A DNA stretch of 64,000 nucleotides, taken from contig OZ244139.1 in NCBI GenBank assembly GCA_965216205.1, forward strand, positions 3,534,001 through 3,598,000, given 5' to 3'. Below the pieces are notes generated by a model. It worked only from the letters and a program-made list of their open reading frames with translations. It made no database searches and was not told where the DNA came from. This DNA is from CADEDH01 sp965216205. Lineage in GTDB: Bacteria; Actinomycetota; Acidimicrobiia; Acidimicrobiales; SZUA-35. Below, piece after piece: positions 50,385 through 60,017 of the stretch; positions within the stretch are counted from its first letter, which is position 1, and each line of letters begins with the position of its first letter. The translations under genes and the position numbers were made by a program.

Positions 50385-51533
50385 TCAGAGGCCGAGCTGG
50401 CGGGAGGCGAGATCGCGCATGATCTCCTCGCTTCCACCGCCGATCGCCTGCACCCGGACCTCCCGGTAGAGCCGCTCGACGACCTCGCCCCGGAGGAAGC
50501 TCGCCCCGCCCAGGATCTGGGCCGCTTCCCGGGCGCAGAACTCGAACGTGGTGGTGGCGGCCACCTTGGCTTCAGCGATCTCCGCCACCGGGTCGTCGCC
50601 CTGGTTGAGACGCCACGACAGCACCTGGTTCCAGGCCTCGCTCGCGTTGATCAGGCGATCCATCTCGACCAGCTTGTGCCGGATCACCTGGTGCTCGACG
50701 AGGTGCTTGCCGAACGTCTCCCGCTCCCTGGCCCAGGCGAGCGCCTCGTCGTAACAGACGCGGGCGAACGCTGTCGACTGGATGGCCATGTCGATGCGTT
50801 CGGCGTTGAAGTTGTTCACGATGGCCGAGAAGCCGGTGTTCTCCTCGCCGATCAGGTTCGACACCGGCACCCGGAGATCGTCGAAGTACAGCGTGGCGGT
50901 GTCGGAGGCGAGCCAGCCCATCTTGTCGAGCTTGGTCCGCTCGAGGCCGCCACGATCGCCCTCGATCAGCAGCAGGGAGATCCCGGCCGGCCCTTCGGGG
51001 CCGGTCCTCACCGCCGTGGTGAAGTAGTCGGCTCGCATTCCCGAGGTGATGAAGGTCTTCGATCCGTTGATCACGTACTCGTCGCCCTCGCGGCGAGCCG
51101 TGGTCTTGATCCTGGCCACGTCGGAGCCGCCGCTCGGCTCGGTGATGGCCAGCGCTGCGATGGCCTCGCCGCTCTGGCACGGCGTGATCACCCGGGCCTT
51201 CATCTCGTCGGACCCGAAGCGCTGGATCGGGGGGAGGCCGATGTAGTTCGAGAAGAAGGCGGCGACCACCCCACCGGAGCCGGCGCCGCACAGCTCCTCC
51301 ATGAGCACGAGCCGCATCAGGGCGTCACGCTGGCCGTGCCCGCCGTGCTCCTCGTCGAACCCGTCGCCGAACAGGCCGATCGCGCCGGCCTTCTTGTAGA
51401 GCTCGCGCGGAATCTGCCCATCGAGGTCCCACTGGTGCACGTGGGGGGTGATCTCGGCGGCGGTGAACTGCCGGACCACCTCGCGGTAGGCCCGGTGATC
51501 GTCGGTGAAGAACGGGTTCGAAACGGTGGTCAC
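50385..51533 (-). CDS. Acyl-CoA dehydrogenase
   Basis: A 382-residue acyl-CoA dehydrogenase of normal length. The FAD loop is ALAITEPSGGSDVARIKT, YVINGSKTFITSGMRAD and the C-terminal VQAIGGGSEEIMRDLASRQL are standard. The usual YEGT glutamate is replaced by an IGGGSEE type, so the base may lie elsewhere, as in isovaleryl-CoA-like enzymes. The start is at 51533, close to the divergent edge; 46 bp separates it from the next minus-strand gene. Its specificity is unknown. Confidence 0.88.
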   Translation of the reverse strand: MTTVSNPFFTDDHRAYREVVRQFTAAEITPHVHQWDLDGQIPRELYKKAGAIGLFGDGFDEEHGGHGQRDALMRLVLMEELCGAGSGGVVAAFFSNYIGLPPIQRFGSDEMKARVITPCQSGEAIAALAITEPSGGSDVARIKTTARREGDEYVINGSKTFITSGMRADYFTTAVRTGPEGPAGISLLLIEGDRGGLERTKLDKMGWLASDTATLYFDDLRVPVSNLIGEENTGFSAIVNNFNAERIDMAIQSTAFARVCYDEALAWARERETFGKHLVEHQVIRHKLVEMDRLINASEAWNQVLSWRLNQGDDPVAEIAEAKVAATTTFEFCAREAAQILGGASFLRGEVVERLYREVRVQAIGGGSEEIMRDLASRQLGL

Positions 51534-51579
51534 GCCCCCAAGGCTAGGCCCCCGCTCGCGCCGACAACAGCCCGAGACT

Positions 51580-52380
51580 TCAGCGCAGTTCGCGCAGCAG
51601 CTCGCTCGCCACCGGCACGTCCGACGCCGCGAGCTCGGCCGGCAGCGCCACGCCGCCGTCGGTCACCACGCGATCGATCAACCCCATCGCCACCACCTCG
51701 AACGGCGACAGCCACGGCGGCAGGTCGGGCTCGGCCGTCCGTTCGACGATCGCCTGCCAGTAGGGCTCCGGCAGCCGCCGGCCGACGCCGGCCACCAGCC
51801 AGGCCGGCGTGCCGACCGCCTTGGCGGTGGCGGCCAGCGCCAGGTTCCCCACATCGGTCAGCGCCGCCGCCGGGCCGGCCGCCGCGGCCTCGACGAGGGC
51901 GACGTCGGCGTCCGCCACGGCACCTCCGAGGTGAGCTGCGTCGATCTCCTCGGCATGGACGTCGGCCCGCTCGAGGCGGCGGACGACCGACGAGCCCTGC
52001 CCTTCCACGTCGATGACCAGCACGAACACGTCACCCCGCCGGGGTAGGGCGTCGACGATGAGATCGGGCCAGCCACAGAGCACCACGGTCGCGCCGTCGG
52101 GCAGGGCGTGGGCGAGCTCCCGGCCGGTGCGGTCGTTGCGCAACTCGTCGCTCACGGCCCTGGCCTCGGCCCAACTGTCGTCGCTCATGACCAACCGGGC
52201 GCACATCCACCACAGCGGACCGACGGCGGGCTGACGGGTGAGGAGGCGGCGGGCCGCGGTGACCAGGGCCGGCGGATCGCGGCGGAACACGCCGAGGGCC
52301 GAAGCGGCCTCCTGAACCAGGAGTCCAGCGTCGGCACCACTCGCTCGAGCGACGTAGCGGAGCTGCTCGATGGGGTGCAC
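51580..52380 (-). CDS. eIF-2B/MtnA-like Rossmann-fold protein, single-gene form
   Basis: A 266-residue protein. The N-terminal half is helical (GLLVQEAASALGVF) and the second half has strands and a glycine pattern like the C-terminal domain of eIF-2B/methylthioribose-1-phosphate isomerase: VALVEAAAAGPAAALTDVGNLALAATAKAVG, then TPAWLVAGVGRRLP. The assignment is from memory of the fold pattern and is moderate. The catalytic residues of MtnA are not clearly present. It is upstream of the acyl-CoA dehydrogenase on its strand (46-bp gap). Confidence 0.5.
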   Translation of the reverse strand: MHPIEQLRYVARASGADAGLLVQEAASALGVFRRDPPALVTAARRLLTRQPAVGPLWWMCARLVMSDDSWAEARAVSDELRNDRTGRELAHALPDGATVVLCGWPDLIVDALPRRGDVFVLVIDVEGQGSSVVRRLERADVHAEEIDAAHLGGAVADADVALVEAAAAGPAAALTDVGNLALAATAKAVGTPAWLVAGVGRRLPEPYWQAIVERTAEPDLPPWLSPFEVVAMGLIDRVVTDGGVALPAELAASDVPVASELLRELR

Positions 52381-52506
52381 AGGGCGACCCTACCCAGAGA
52401 ACGGGCGGTCCGAGGAACGGGCCGATCGCGTGGCGATTTAACGATGTTGTCTCGTTGCTGGCCCGAGGTTCGGAGAATGCCCGGTAGTGCGCTAGTCTCG
52501 CCGCCC

Positions 52507-52992
52507 GTGGCAGAAGCTCCGCCTGATCTGGTTCTCGATTCCCTTCGAGGCGATGGTTACCCACTGCGCGACTGGTTGACGTCGTACCCGCTGCTGCTCG
52601 TCGGCATCGACCCCTACACCCACGAGAGCGCCTGGATCCTGGAGACGGCCGGGAGGCTCCTCGAGCACTTCTCCCCGTCTGACGTCCGGGTGGGATGGCT
52701 GGCCACGACCGACGACGATGGTTGCCGCCAGTTCCTCGGCCCGTGGGCCGAGCGCTTCCTGACCTTCACCGATCCGGAACGTGACGCGGTGGTCGCCCTC
52801 GGGCTGGAACGCCTGCCGGGTCTCGTCCACGTCCGGTCCGACGGGCAGGTGAGCATCGTCAACGGGTGGGACCCCGACGGTTGGCGGGGCATCGCCGGCG
52901 AGTTGTCGAAGATCCTGTCGTGGTCACGACCTCTGATCCCGAGGCCCGGCGACCCACTCCCCTACACCGGCACGCCGGTGAAGGGGAACTGA
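52507..52992 (+). CDS. Conserved thioredoxin-like protein of unknown function
   Basis: A 161-residue protein that has the length and strand order of a thioredoxin fold without a CxxC: YPLLLVGIDPYTHESAWILETAGRLLEHF, VRVGWLATTDD and GLERLPGLVHVRSDGQVSIVNGWDP. I recall close relatives in Acidimicrobiia, without a named role. GTG at 52507 is chosen because translation then starts at AEAPPDLVLD. The single Cys in GCRQFLG does not make a redox site. It is divergent from the eIF-2B-like gene. Confidence 0.6.
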   Translation: MAEAPPDLVLDSLRGDGYPLRDWLTSYPLLLVGIDPYTHESAWILETAGRLLEHFSPSDVRVGWLATTDDDGCRQFLGPWAERFLTFTDPERDAVVALGLERLPGLVHVRSDGQVSIVNGWDPDGWRGIAGELSKILSWSRPLIPRPGDPLPYTGTPVKGN

Positions 52993-53051
52993 GCCGGCCG
53001 GCCAACGCACCGGCCGGCCTCTGCTCACCGCCGCCGAACTGCTAGACAAGC

Positions 53052-54524
53052 GTGGTGGTTTCCGCCCGCCTCGACCGAATGGTTCGCTACGTCCGACGTT
53101 GGCGCATGTCGACCGACGAGAACGACGCGCTCCCCGTCGCCCAGGATCTGCCGGATGCCGATCTCCGCCGCCTCCGCCGCCTCATCGACGACTGTGTCGA
53201 GACGAGGGGCGGCGAGGTGGCAGCGAGAACGACGGCCCGCACGATCGGGGCCACGTTCATCCAGCTCGACGTGATCGGCCGTCGGCGCTTCTTCGAAGTG
53301 CTCGCCGTCGACTACGGCATCGACGACGTGCAGGTCGACCGCGCCATCGACGCCGTCATCCGGGCGAACGGGCCGGCCGCTCGCCGCTCGGCGGAGGCCG
53401 ACCTGCGCAGAGCGCTCCAACCCAAGCGCGAGCGCCTCCTCCGTCGCCTCGCCGGCGTCGAGAGCGGGCTCCCGTTCCTGGTGACGCTGCGGGAGGATCT
53501 CCGCAGCCATCTCGGCCAGCACCCGGAGCTCGCCGAGGTCGACGCCGATCTGAAACAGATCCTCGACGGCTGGTTCGACGCAGCCCTCCTCCGACTGGAC
53601 CGCATCACCTGGGACTCGTCGGCCACCCTCCTCGAGCGCCTCATCGAGTACGAGGCGGTTCACGCCATCGAGTCGTGGGACGACCTCAAGGGCCGCCTGG
53701 GCCCGGCGCGCCGCTGCTACGCCTTCATGCACCCCTCGATGCCGGACGACCCGCTGATCTTCGTGGAGGTGGCGCTCACCGATGGCATCGCGGCCGACCT
53801 CGCAACCGTCCTCGACCACAGCTCAGCTGCCGACTCGAACGCGCCCGACGAGGCCGACAGCGCCATCTTCTACTCGATCTCGAACTGCCACGACGGTCTG
53901 GCCGGCGTCAGGCTCGGCGACTTCCTGATCAAGTCGGTGGTCGAGCGGCTCTCCGACGAGCTTCCCACGGTTCGCAACTTCGCGACCCTCTCACCGCTGC
54001 CCGGCCTGCGACGGTGGCTCCAGCGGGGGCTGGAGCGCGAGGAGATCGTGCTCACCGAACGCGAGCGGGAGCAGCTCTCCCCGGACCACGGGGAGCATGC
54101 CACCGCCGCCCTCGCCGGCCTGATCGACGGGTCGCTGCCGGCGGCCGACGATGAGCTCCTCGAACGGAGCCGCCCGATCCTGCTCCGACTGGCCGCCGAC
54201 TACCTCGTGAACCAACGGCGACCCCTCGGGCCGTCGGGCCGCGACCGAGCCGACCAGCGGTCCGCCGACGAGCGGCGGTCCCCCGATGAGCAGCAGGGCG
54301 AGCGGGCGCTCGACCCGGTGGCCCATTTCCACCTCAGCAACGGCGCCGCCATCGAGCGACTCAACTGGCGGGCCAACCTGACCGTGGCCGGCTGGGAGCG
54401 AAGCCTCGGGATCATGGTCAACTACCGGTACCAGCTCCGGGCGATCGAACGGAACTACGACCGCTACGTGAACCGGGGGGAGGCGACGGCGAGCGACGCA
54501 GTCCGCAAGCTGCTCGCTCCGTAG
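53052..54524 (+). CDS. Malonyl-CoA decarboxylase
   Basis: A 490-residue protein that matches malonyl-CoA decarboxylase, which turns malonyl-CoA into acetyl-CoA and CO2. Marks are AIFYSISNCHDGLAGVRLGDFLIK with the SNC motif, and DPVAHFHLSNGAAIERLNW near the C-terminus, the region of the catalytic Ser/His pair. A charged insert (about 395-425, RDRADQRSADERRSPDEQQG) is unlike most family members. The start is unsure: GTG 53052, ATG 53079 or ATG 53106 are all in frame, and no Shine-Dalgarno sequence decides. Confidence 0.87.
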   Translation: MVVSARLDRMVRYVRRWRMSTDENDALPVAQDLPDADLRRLRRLIDDCVETRGGEVAARTTARTIGATFIQLDVIGRRRFFEVLAVDYGIDDVQVDRAIDAVIRANGPAARRSAEADLRRALQPKRERLLRRLAGVESGLPFLVTLREDLRSHLGQHPELAEVDADLKQILDGWFDAALLRLDRITWDSSATLLERLIEYEAVHAIESWDDLKGRLGPARRCYAFMHPSMPDDPLIFVEVALTDGIAADLATVLDHSSAADSNAPDEADSAIFYSISNCHDGLAGVRLGDFLIKSVVERLSDELPTVRNFATLSPLPGLRRWLQRGLEREEIVLTEREREQLSPDHGEHATAALAGLIDGSLPAADDELLERSRPILLRLAADYLVNQRRPLGPSGRDRADQRSADERRSPDEQQGERALDPVAHFHLSNGAAIERLNWRANLTVAGWERSLGIMVNYRYQLRAIERNYDRYVNRGEATASDAVRKLLAP

Positions 54525-54563
54525 TGGCCGCTCGCCCACCGCTGACAGGCAGGCGAAAACGCA

Positions 54564-54593
54564 GCGAACCGCCGGCCGGAGCCAGCGGTTCGC
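54564..54593. terminator. 9-bp hairpin between convergent genes
   Basis: GCGAACCGC at 54564-54572 and GCGGTTCGC at 54585-54593 pair perfectly with a 12-base loop, 40 bp after the malonyl-CoA decarboxylase stop and 28 bp before the end of the convergent cold-shock gene. It would act for both. Confidence 0.65.
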
Positions 54594-54621
54594 CCGTTAC
54601 TCGATCGAACGGATCTGCGAG

Positions 54622-54822
54622 CTACAGGGCTCGGACGTTCTTCGCTTCCTCCCCTTTTCGACCGGGAGCGACGTCGAATTCGACGTGCTGGCCCTCGTCG
54701 AGCGTCTTGTAGCCTTCGCCAACGATGTTCGAGAAGTGCACGAACACGTCGTCGGCGCCCTCGCGGGAAATGAAGCCGAAGCCCTTCTCGGCGTTGAAGA
54801 ACTTCACGGTACCTGTAGGCAT
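54622..54822 (-). CDS. Cold-shock protein
   Basis: A 66-residue CspA-family RNA chaperone with RNP1 (KGFGFISR) and RNP2 (DVFVHFSNI) motifs, so single-stranded RNA/DNA binding is expected. The start at 54822 gives the classical MPTGTVKFFNAEKGFGF opening; an upstream extension is not coding-like. Its 5' leader, if transcription starts in the 170-bp divergent gap before coaE, would be over 100 bases long, the usual length in cold-shock regulated mRNAs. Confidence 0.92.
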   Translation of the reverse strand: MPTGTVKFFNAEKGFGFISREGADDVFVHFSNIVGEGYKTLDEGQHVEFDVAPGRKGEEAKNVRAL

Positions 54823-54991
54823 GGAACTACTTTCGTCTCTGTATGGGCCGACCCGTGTGGCCGAGTCCACGAAGCCGAGTGTAAGTAGCCAGCCGGAGAA
54901 CTCCCCCCACGGGCCCAACTTCTCGATTTGACAAGTTGCCCATGTGACCCGTCAGGTACACCGTGCAGGTGGTCGGATCCAGGAGGCACGG

Positions 54992-55591
54992 ATGGCCAGA
55001 GCGGTGATCGGTCTGACGGGCGGTATCGGCACGGGGAAGAGCACCGCAGCGGCGGTCCTGGCGGAGCTGGGCGCGGTGATCGTCGACTGCGACCAGCTCG
55101 GCCGCGACGTCGCCCGGAGCGACGGCGCCGCCTTCGCCGGGATCGTGGAGCGGTTCGGCTCCACGGTCGTGGGTCCCGATGGTGAGCTCGACCGCCCTGC
55201 ACTGGGGGCGGTCGTCTTCAACGACGCCGCCGCGCTCGCCGATCTGAACGCGATCACCCACCCCGCGATCGACGCCGAGATCGCCCGCCTGATCGCAGCA
55301 GCACCGACCGAGGCCATGGTCGTGCTGGACATGGCCGTGCTGGTGGAGTCGGAGCTGGGGGCCGGCCAGTACGACCGGGTGCTGGTGATCGAGTCACCGG
55401 TCGAGCAGCGCCTGGCCCGCCTGGCCACCCAGCGGGGCATGAGCGAGGCCGACGCCACGGCCAGGATCGAGAGTCAGGCGAGCGATGAGGAGCGTCGTGC
55501 GGTGGCCGATGACGTGATCGTCAACGACGCCGACCCGGCCGCGCTGGAGGCCGAGCTCACCCGGTGGTGGCAGCGCGTCGCCGATCGGTGA
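54992..55591 (+). CDS. coaE: Dephospho-CoA kinase
   Basis: A 199-residue enzyme that phosphorylates dephospho-CoA in the last step of CoA synthesis. The P-loop is GGIGTGKST at 10-18; VIVDCDQLGRDV, NAITHPAI and RLARLATQRGMSEADATARI are family marks. An AGGAGG sits about 9 bases before the ATG at 54992. It precedes the exporter gene by 45 bp and is divergent from the cold-shock gene. Confidence 0.93.
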   Translation: MARAVIGLTGGIGTGKSTAAAVLAELGAVIVDCDQLGRDVARSDGAAFAGIVERFGSTVVGPDGELDRPALGAVVFNDAAALADLNAITHPAIDAEIARLIAAAPTEAMVVLDMAVLVESELGAGQYDRVLVIESPVEQRLARLATQRGMSEADATARIESQASDEERRAVADDVIVNDADPAALEAELTRWWQRVADR

Positions 55592-55636
55592 CCGGGAGGC
55601 GTGCCGGCTCCGCCGCAGCATGCCAGGCTCTCGGGG

Positions 55637-57142
55637 ATGACAGCCACATCGCCTGCCGGCTCGATTCCGCTCGCGTCCACCGAGGGTCGCCTCGTCATCG
55701 CCACGACCGTGGCGGGATCGGCGGTCGCGATGCTGACGGCGACGGTGGTCAACGTCGCGCTGCCAGCGCTGGCGAGGGACCTCGACGCGAGCTCGAGCCA
55801 GCAGCAGTGGGTGGTGAACGCCTACCTGCTCACGATCGCGTCGCTGATCCTGATCGGCGGCTCGCTGGGCGACCGGTACGGGAGGCTGCGCGTCTACCGG
55901 ATCGGTGTGGTGTGGTTCGGACTGGCATCGCTCGTGTGCGCGGTGGCACCGACCGTCGAGCTCCTCATCGCCGCCCGGCTGGTCCAGGGCGTCGGCGGGG
56001 CGCTGCTGACGCCGGGCTCGCTCGCCATCATCGAGTCGACCCTGCGACGCTCGGATCGGGGCCGAGGCGTGGGACAGTGGTCAGGACTGATCGGGATCGC
56101 CGGTGCGATCGGACCGCTCGTCGGTGGGGTCCTGGTCGACGCCTCGTGGCGGTGGGTGTTCATCATCAACCTGCCGATCGTGGTGGCCGTACTCGTGTTG
56201 TCGTCACGGGTGCCGGAGTCGCAGGATCCCGAAGCGACCGACCACCCCCTCGACCTGGTCGGCGCCGCGCTCACGGTCGTCGTGCTGGGCGCCGCCTCCT
56301 ACGCCCTCATCGAGGGAAGCGCCGGCGGGTTCGGTCGACTCGACGCCATGGCAGCCCTCACCGCGGTGGCCGGCCTGGTGCTCGTCGGGATCTACGAACG
56401 TCGCCGAGCCCATCCGATGGTGCCCCTGGAGCTGTTCGCCAACCGGGTCTTCGCCGCCGCCAACCTCATCACCCTGCTCGTCTACGGCGGGATGGGGGTC
56501 GTCTTCTTCCTGCTGTCCATCCATCTCCAGGTCGCGCTGGGCTGGAGTCCGCTGGCGGCTGGATCGGCCATGCTCCCGGTCACGTTCCTGATGCTCGCCC
56601 TGTCGTCGCACGCCGGTGACCTGGCGCAACGGATCGGCCCGCGGTGGCCGCTGACCGTCGGACCGGCGCTCATCGCGATCGGCATGTTGTTGCTCGCCGA
56701 CGTGGACGCGGGCGACGCCTACGCCAGCGGCGTGTTGCCCGCGGTCGTGGTGTTCGGCCTGGGACTCAGCGCGAGCGTCGCGCCGGTCACGTCCACCGCC
56801 CTCGGCTGCGTGCCAGACGATCGCTCGGGCGCCGCCTCGGGCGTCAACAACGCCGTCGCCCGCACCGGCCAACTGCTCGCCGTGGCCGCCGTACCGCCGA
56901 TCGTCGGGCTCACCGGCGATGCGCTCAGCGACGGAGAGCTCCTCGGCGAGCGCTTCGGCGCCGCGATGACGGTCGGCGCCGCCCTCGTGGGTCTCGGCGC
57001 GATCACCGCGGCTGTCCTGCTCCGCTCCGACGACCTGGAACGTGGCAGCGCCGAGGCCAGCGACGAGCCGACGGATCGGCCCCCGCGCCCCTACCACTGC
57101 CCGGTAGACGGGACACCCGTCGTTGCGGAGTCGAGGACCTAG
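55637..57142 (+). CDS. MFS transporter, DHA2 (14-helix) family
   Basis: A 501-residue drug/H+ antiporter of the major facilitator family. Motif A is GGSLGDRYGRLRVYR after helix 2, and motif C-like LIGIAGAIGPLVGGVLVDASWRWVF occurs in helix 5. The count of hydrophobic segments fits 14 helices. It ends in a hydrophilic tail (PTDRPPRPYHCPVDGTPV). Substrates are likely antibiotics or biocides, but none is proven. ATG 55637 was selected; an earlier start would overlap the coaE region. Confidence 0.88.
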   Translation: MTATSPAGSIPLASTEGRLVIATTVAGSAVAMLTATVVNVALPALARDLDASSSQQQWVVNAYLLTIASLILIGGSLGDRYGRLRVYRIGVVWFGLASLVCAVAPTVELLIAARLVQGVGGALLTPGSLAIIESTLRRSDRGRGVGQWSGLIGIAGAIGPLVGGVLVDASWRWVFIINLPIVVAVLVLSSRVPESQDPEATDHPLDLVGAALTVVVLGAASYALIEGSAGGFGRLDAMAALTAVAGLVLVGIYERRRAHPMVPLELFANRVFAAANLITLLVYGGMGVVFFLLSIHLQVALGWSPLAAGSAMLPVTFLMLALSSHAGDLAQRIGPRWPLTVGPALIAIGMLLLADVDAGDAYASGVLPAVVVFGLGLSASVAPVTSTALGCVPDDRSGAASGVNNAVARTGQLLAVAAVPPIVGLTGDALSDGELLGERFGAAMTVGAALVGLGAITAAVLLRSDDLERGSAEASDEPTDRPPRPYHCPVDGTPVVAESRT

Positions 57143-57309
57143 CGTTCGGACACGAGACGTGGGCCCATCGGCCCAGTGGATCTGGGTCCACCGGCCGATC
57201 TTCGTGGGCAATGTGAGCGAAATCGCCCCGGGACGGCCCACCGTCGGTTCCTTTCATGTATCGTTCGCTGGAGTCGCTCAACGTTGCGCGACGGATGGAG
57301 CAGAAGACA

Positions 57310-57489
57310 ATGCACACCACGACGGACCCGACAATGATGCTGGGTCGTTACTCGCAGGTCGTCACCGCCACAGGCGTGATCAACGGCACGATCCTGGCCG
57401 TTGGCGCCAAGGGAATCTCCGTGGCTGTCGAGCGCCAGGTCGTCAGGATCTCCCCCTCCGAGATCCACGACATCAGCGCCGCGTTCTGA
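57310..57489 (+). CDS. Small protein of unknown function
   Basis: A 59-residue product (ATGVINGTILAVGAKGISVAVERQVVRISPSEIHDISAAF) that looks like a small beta-rich fold, such as a Sm-like or PRC-like domain. I do not recognise it. The ATG at 57310 has GGAG about 9 bases upstream; in-frame starts at 57256 or 57295 are alternatives. It lies between the exporter and the FHA-protease gene. Confidence 0.45.
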   Translation: MHTTTDPTMMLGRYSQVVTATGVINGTILAVGAKGISVAVERQVVRISPSEIHDISAAF

Positions 57490-57627
57490 CGCTTCCGCAC
57501 CGAGGTGGCGGCGTTGGTCCTGGCAAGGGCTGAGCGCCGGCCCAGCACCCGGACGTGCCGCGGGCTTGTCAACCGCGCTGAACGCGTTAGCGTACAAGCT
57601 CAGCAAGGGCAACGACCGGAGTGAAGG

Positions 57628-59790
57628 ATGCACGACCTCGAAATCACCTGGCCCGATGGGCATGCCAGGTTTTCGCCAGAGGATTCACCCGTCGAGATCG
57701 GCCGTTCACCGGATGCCGCCATCGTCCTGACCGAGCCGTCGGTCTCGCGACGGCACATCGAGTTCATCTGGACCGGTGCAGCGTGGACGGCCGCTGACTC
57801 CTCCACCCACGGGTCGTTCGATCCGATCGGTGTGCGTCTCGCACCGACGTGGACCGTCGGGACGGACACGACCGTCCGTCTCGGTGGCGTCGAAGGTGTC
57901 GAGGTGCGGATCGAACTGCGGACGACGAGGCCGGGCGAGGACCTCGCGTCGCCGGGCACCGTCGCTCCCTCCTTCGACCCGGCGCCGGCACCAGGTCCGC
58001 CCGGCCTTGGCGACGCTCCCCCCGGCCACGCCGTCGCCCCGCCGCCCGAGGTGGGCCACGGCGCCCCACCCGGGGGCCAGGTGGCGACGCCAGCGCCTCC
58101 GCCGTTCGAGGAGCCGGTCGGGGCGGAGGCTGCCCCGTCGCTGTTCGACGCGCCACAACCGGGCGGAGGACCGGCCGGTGGCCCCGGTCACTCGCTGTTC
58201 GACGGGCCCGAGTCGCCGGCACCATCGCTGTTCGACGCACCACCGCCGGGCGGGCAACCACCGCCCGCGTTCGAGCCGCCTCCGGTTCAGCAGTCACCTG
58301 ACCCCGCCCCAGCAGCGTTCGAGCCACCCCCGGCCGGAGGCTTCGAACCACCGCCAGCGCAACAGGCACCACCCCCGGCCGGAGGCTTCGAACCACCGCC
58401 AGCGCAACAGGCACCACCCCCGGCCGGAGGCTTCGAACCACCGCCAGCGCAACAGGCACCGCCGGCGTTCGACCCATCGCCCGGGCAGCAGGGGACGCCC
58501 CCGTTCGACGCCGGCCCTGCACTCGACGCCAGCGTCACGGGGATCATCGGCGACCCGTCGGCGGCGACATCCTTCGCCGAGGGGATGATCCAGCTCTCGA
58601 TCGACGGTCGAGACTACACGTTCGCCCCCGGCACCGAGATAACGGTCGGACGGGACCCCTCGTGTCTGGTCCCGATCGACGAGCGGCACTCGCTGGTCTC
58701 CCGACGCCACCTGAAGATCACCCACCGCGACGGCGGCTGGTGGATCGAGGACTTCTCCAGCAAGGGAACGTTCATCGACGGTCGCCAGGTGACGGCCCCC
58801 TACCGGGCCGAAGGGGCGTTCATGACCCAACTCGGCGACGAGGATGCCGGCACCCCGCTCCGTATCCACACCGCGGGCGAGCATCGGGGTCCACGGCGAC
58901 AGAACCTCGGGATCCTGGCGGCGATCGTGGCGGTTGCGATCATCGCAATCGTCGCCCTCTACCTCGTGTTGCGCGGTGGCGACACCGGCGACGAGATCGA
59001 GACCGGAGCGCCTGCCGCCGCGGCAGCGGTCGACAACGCGGCCGCCGCATCCGAGCCACCCGACACCTCCGCCGAAGACCTCGCCGTGGCCAAGCAGGCC
59101 ACCGTGCTGCTCCTGGCTGAGGATGGATTGGGGCTGGGATCTGGCTTCTTCGTCACCGATCGGCTGATCGTGACCAACCAGCACGTGGCCGAGCTGGCGC
59201 CAGCGCTGCTCGTCGGCGTGTCCCGCGAGACCGACGACGCCGCGATCTTCGAGTACGAGGCGGTCACGGTGGCGCTCCATCCGTACCTCGACATCGCCGT
59301 CCTGGAGCTGACCGTCGACATCGACACCGGGCGGCCGGTCGACTCGTCGGGTCTCGCTGCGGCCACGATCGGCGACTCGTCGAAGCTCGTGCTCGGCGAC
59401 GACGTGTACAGCACCGGCTTCCCCGCCAATCTCTCGGTCATCAGCGCCGATGACATGGGCGAGGTGCGGCTTCCCCCGGTGGGCACCACCAGTGGCGAGG
59501 CGGCCAGCTTCGCGATCTGGCCGGGCTGCTCGAACCCGACCTTCGAGGCGTTCATCCCCGAGGGGTCGCCGCCGGGCGTGGGCTGTGCGCCCGAGGGCGA
59601 CGTCGACCGTGGCGTGGTGATAACCACGTTCGCCAGCGGTCAGGGAGCCTCGGGTAGCCCGGTGTTCCTCGACGGTGACGTAGTCGCCGTCGTCTTCGCC
59701 GGCCAGATCGACCAGCCGAACGCCGGGCGGAACATCACCACCGCTGCCTTCCGCCCCTGGCTCGACGAGATCATCGCCACCAACAGTTGA
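57628..59790 (+). CDS. Double-FHA membrane protein with trypsin-like protease domain
   Basis: A 720-residue protein. FHA domain 1 (about 1-95, EIGRSPDAAIVLTEPSVSRRHIEF), a Pro-rich linker with a three-copy repeat (100-295), FHA domain 2 (about 310-410, VGRDPSCLVPIDERHSLVSRRHL, then FSSKGTFIDGRQV), one membrane helix (about 425-450) and a chymotrypsin-like protease domain with His519, Asp555 and Ser677 (GASGSP). FHA domains bind phospho-Thr inside the cell, so the protease would work outside. The neighbouring kinase gene could supply the phospho-Thr. Loss of signal is possible for the protease, but all three residues are there. Confidence 0.87.
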   Translation: MHDLEITWPDGHARFSPEDSPVEIGRSPDAAIVLTEPSVSRRHIEFIWTGAAWTAADSSTHGSFDPIGVRLAPTWTVGTDTTVRLGGVEGVEVRIELRTTRPGEDLASPGTVAPSFDPAPAPGPPGLGDAPPGHAVAPPPEVGHGAPPGGQVATPAPPPFEEPVGAEAAPSLFDAPQPGGGPAGGPGHSLFDGPESPAPSLFDAPPPGGQPPPAFEPPPVQQSPDPAPAAFEPPPAGGFEPPPAQQAPPPAGGFEPPPAQQAPPPAGGFEPPPAQQAPPAFDPSPGQQGTPPFDAGPALDASVTGIIGDPSAATSFAEGMIQLSIDGRDYTFAPGTEITVGRDPSCLVPIDERHSLVSRRHLKITHRDGGWWIEDFSSKGTFIDGRQVTAPYRAEGAFMTQLGDEDAGTPLRIHTAGEHRGPRRQNLGILAAIVAVAIIAIVALYLVLRGGDTGDEIETGAPAAAAAVDNAAAASEPPDTSAEDLAVAKQATVLLLAEDGLGLGSGFFVTDRLIVTNQHVAELAPALLVGVSRETDDAAIFEYEAVTVALHPYLDIAVLELTVDIDTGRPVDSSGLAAATIGDSSKLVLGDDVYSTGFPANLSVISADDMGEVRLPPVGTTSGEAASFAIWPGCSNPTFEAFIPEGSPPGVGCAPEGDVDRGVVITTFASGQGASGSPVFLDGDVVAVVFAGQIDQPNAGRNITTAAFRPWLDEIIATNS
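58324..58458 (+). repeat. Three tandem 45-bp repeats coding a Pro-rich linker
   Basis: Three perfect or near-perfect 45-bp copies at 58324-58368, 58369-58413 and 58414-58458 encode PPPAGGFEPPPAQQA. They lie in the disordered linker between the FHA domains and were probably made by recent slippage or recombination. Confidence 0.9.
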
Positions 59791-60017
59791 CCGGCGGGTC
59801 GCGACAGCCCATGGAGCTGTAAGCAACATCCCTCAGCGACCGGTTTCGGGCCCGCGGTTACACTGAGGTCACCCTCTGCTAGACACGGCGCAGCAATACA
59901 GCGGTACAACGTTGGTTGGCGGGCACCACCCGGGGTACCCGATTGGGAGGTGTGAGTCGGCCCCGGACGATGCCGGTCCAGACTCGATGAACATTGGGCC
60001 CGTGGCGCGGGCCGAAG

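Noticed and set aside
58324..58458. Tandem 45-bp repeats as a CRISPR array
   Set aside because: There are no spacers, and the repeats are in frame in a coding region.
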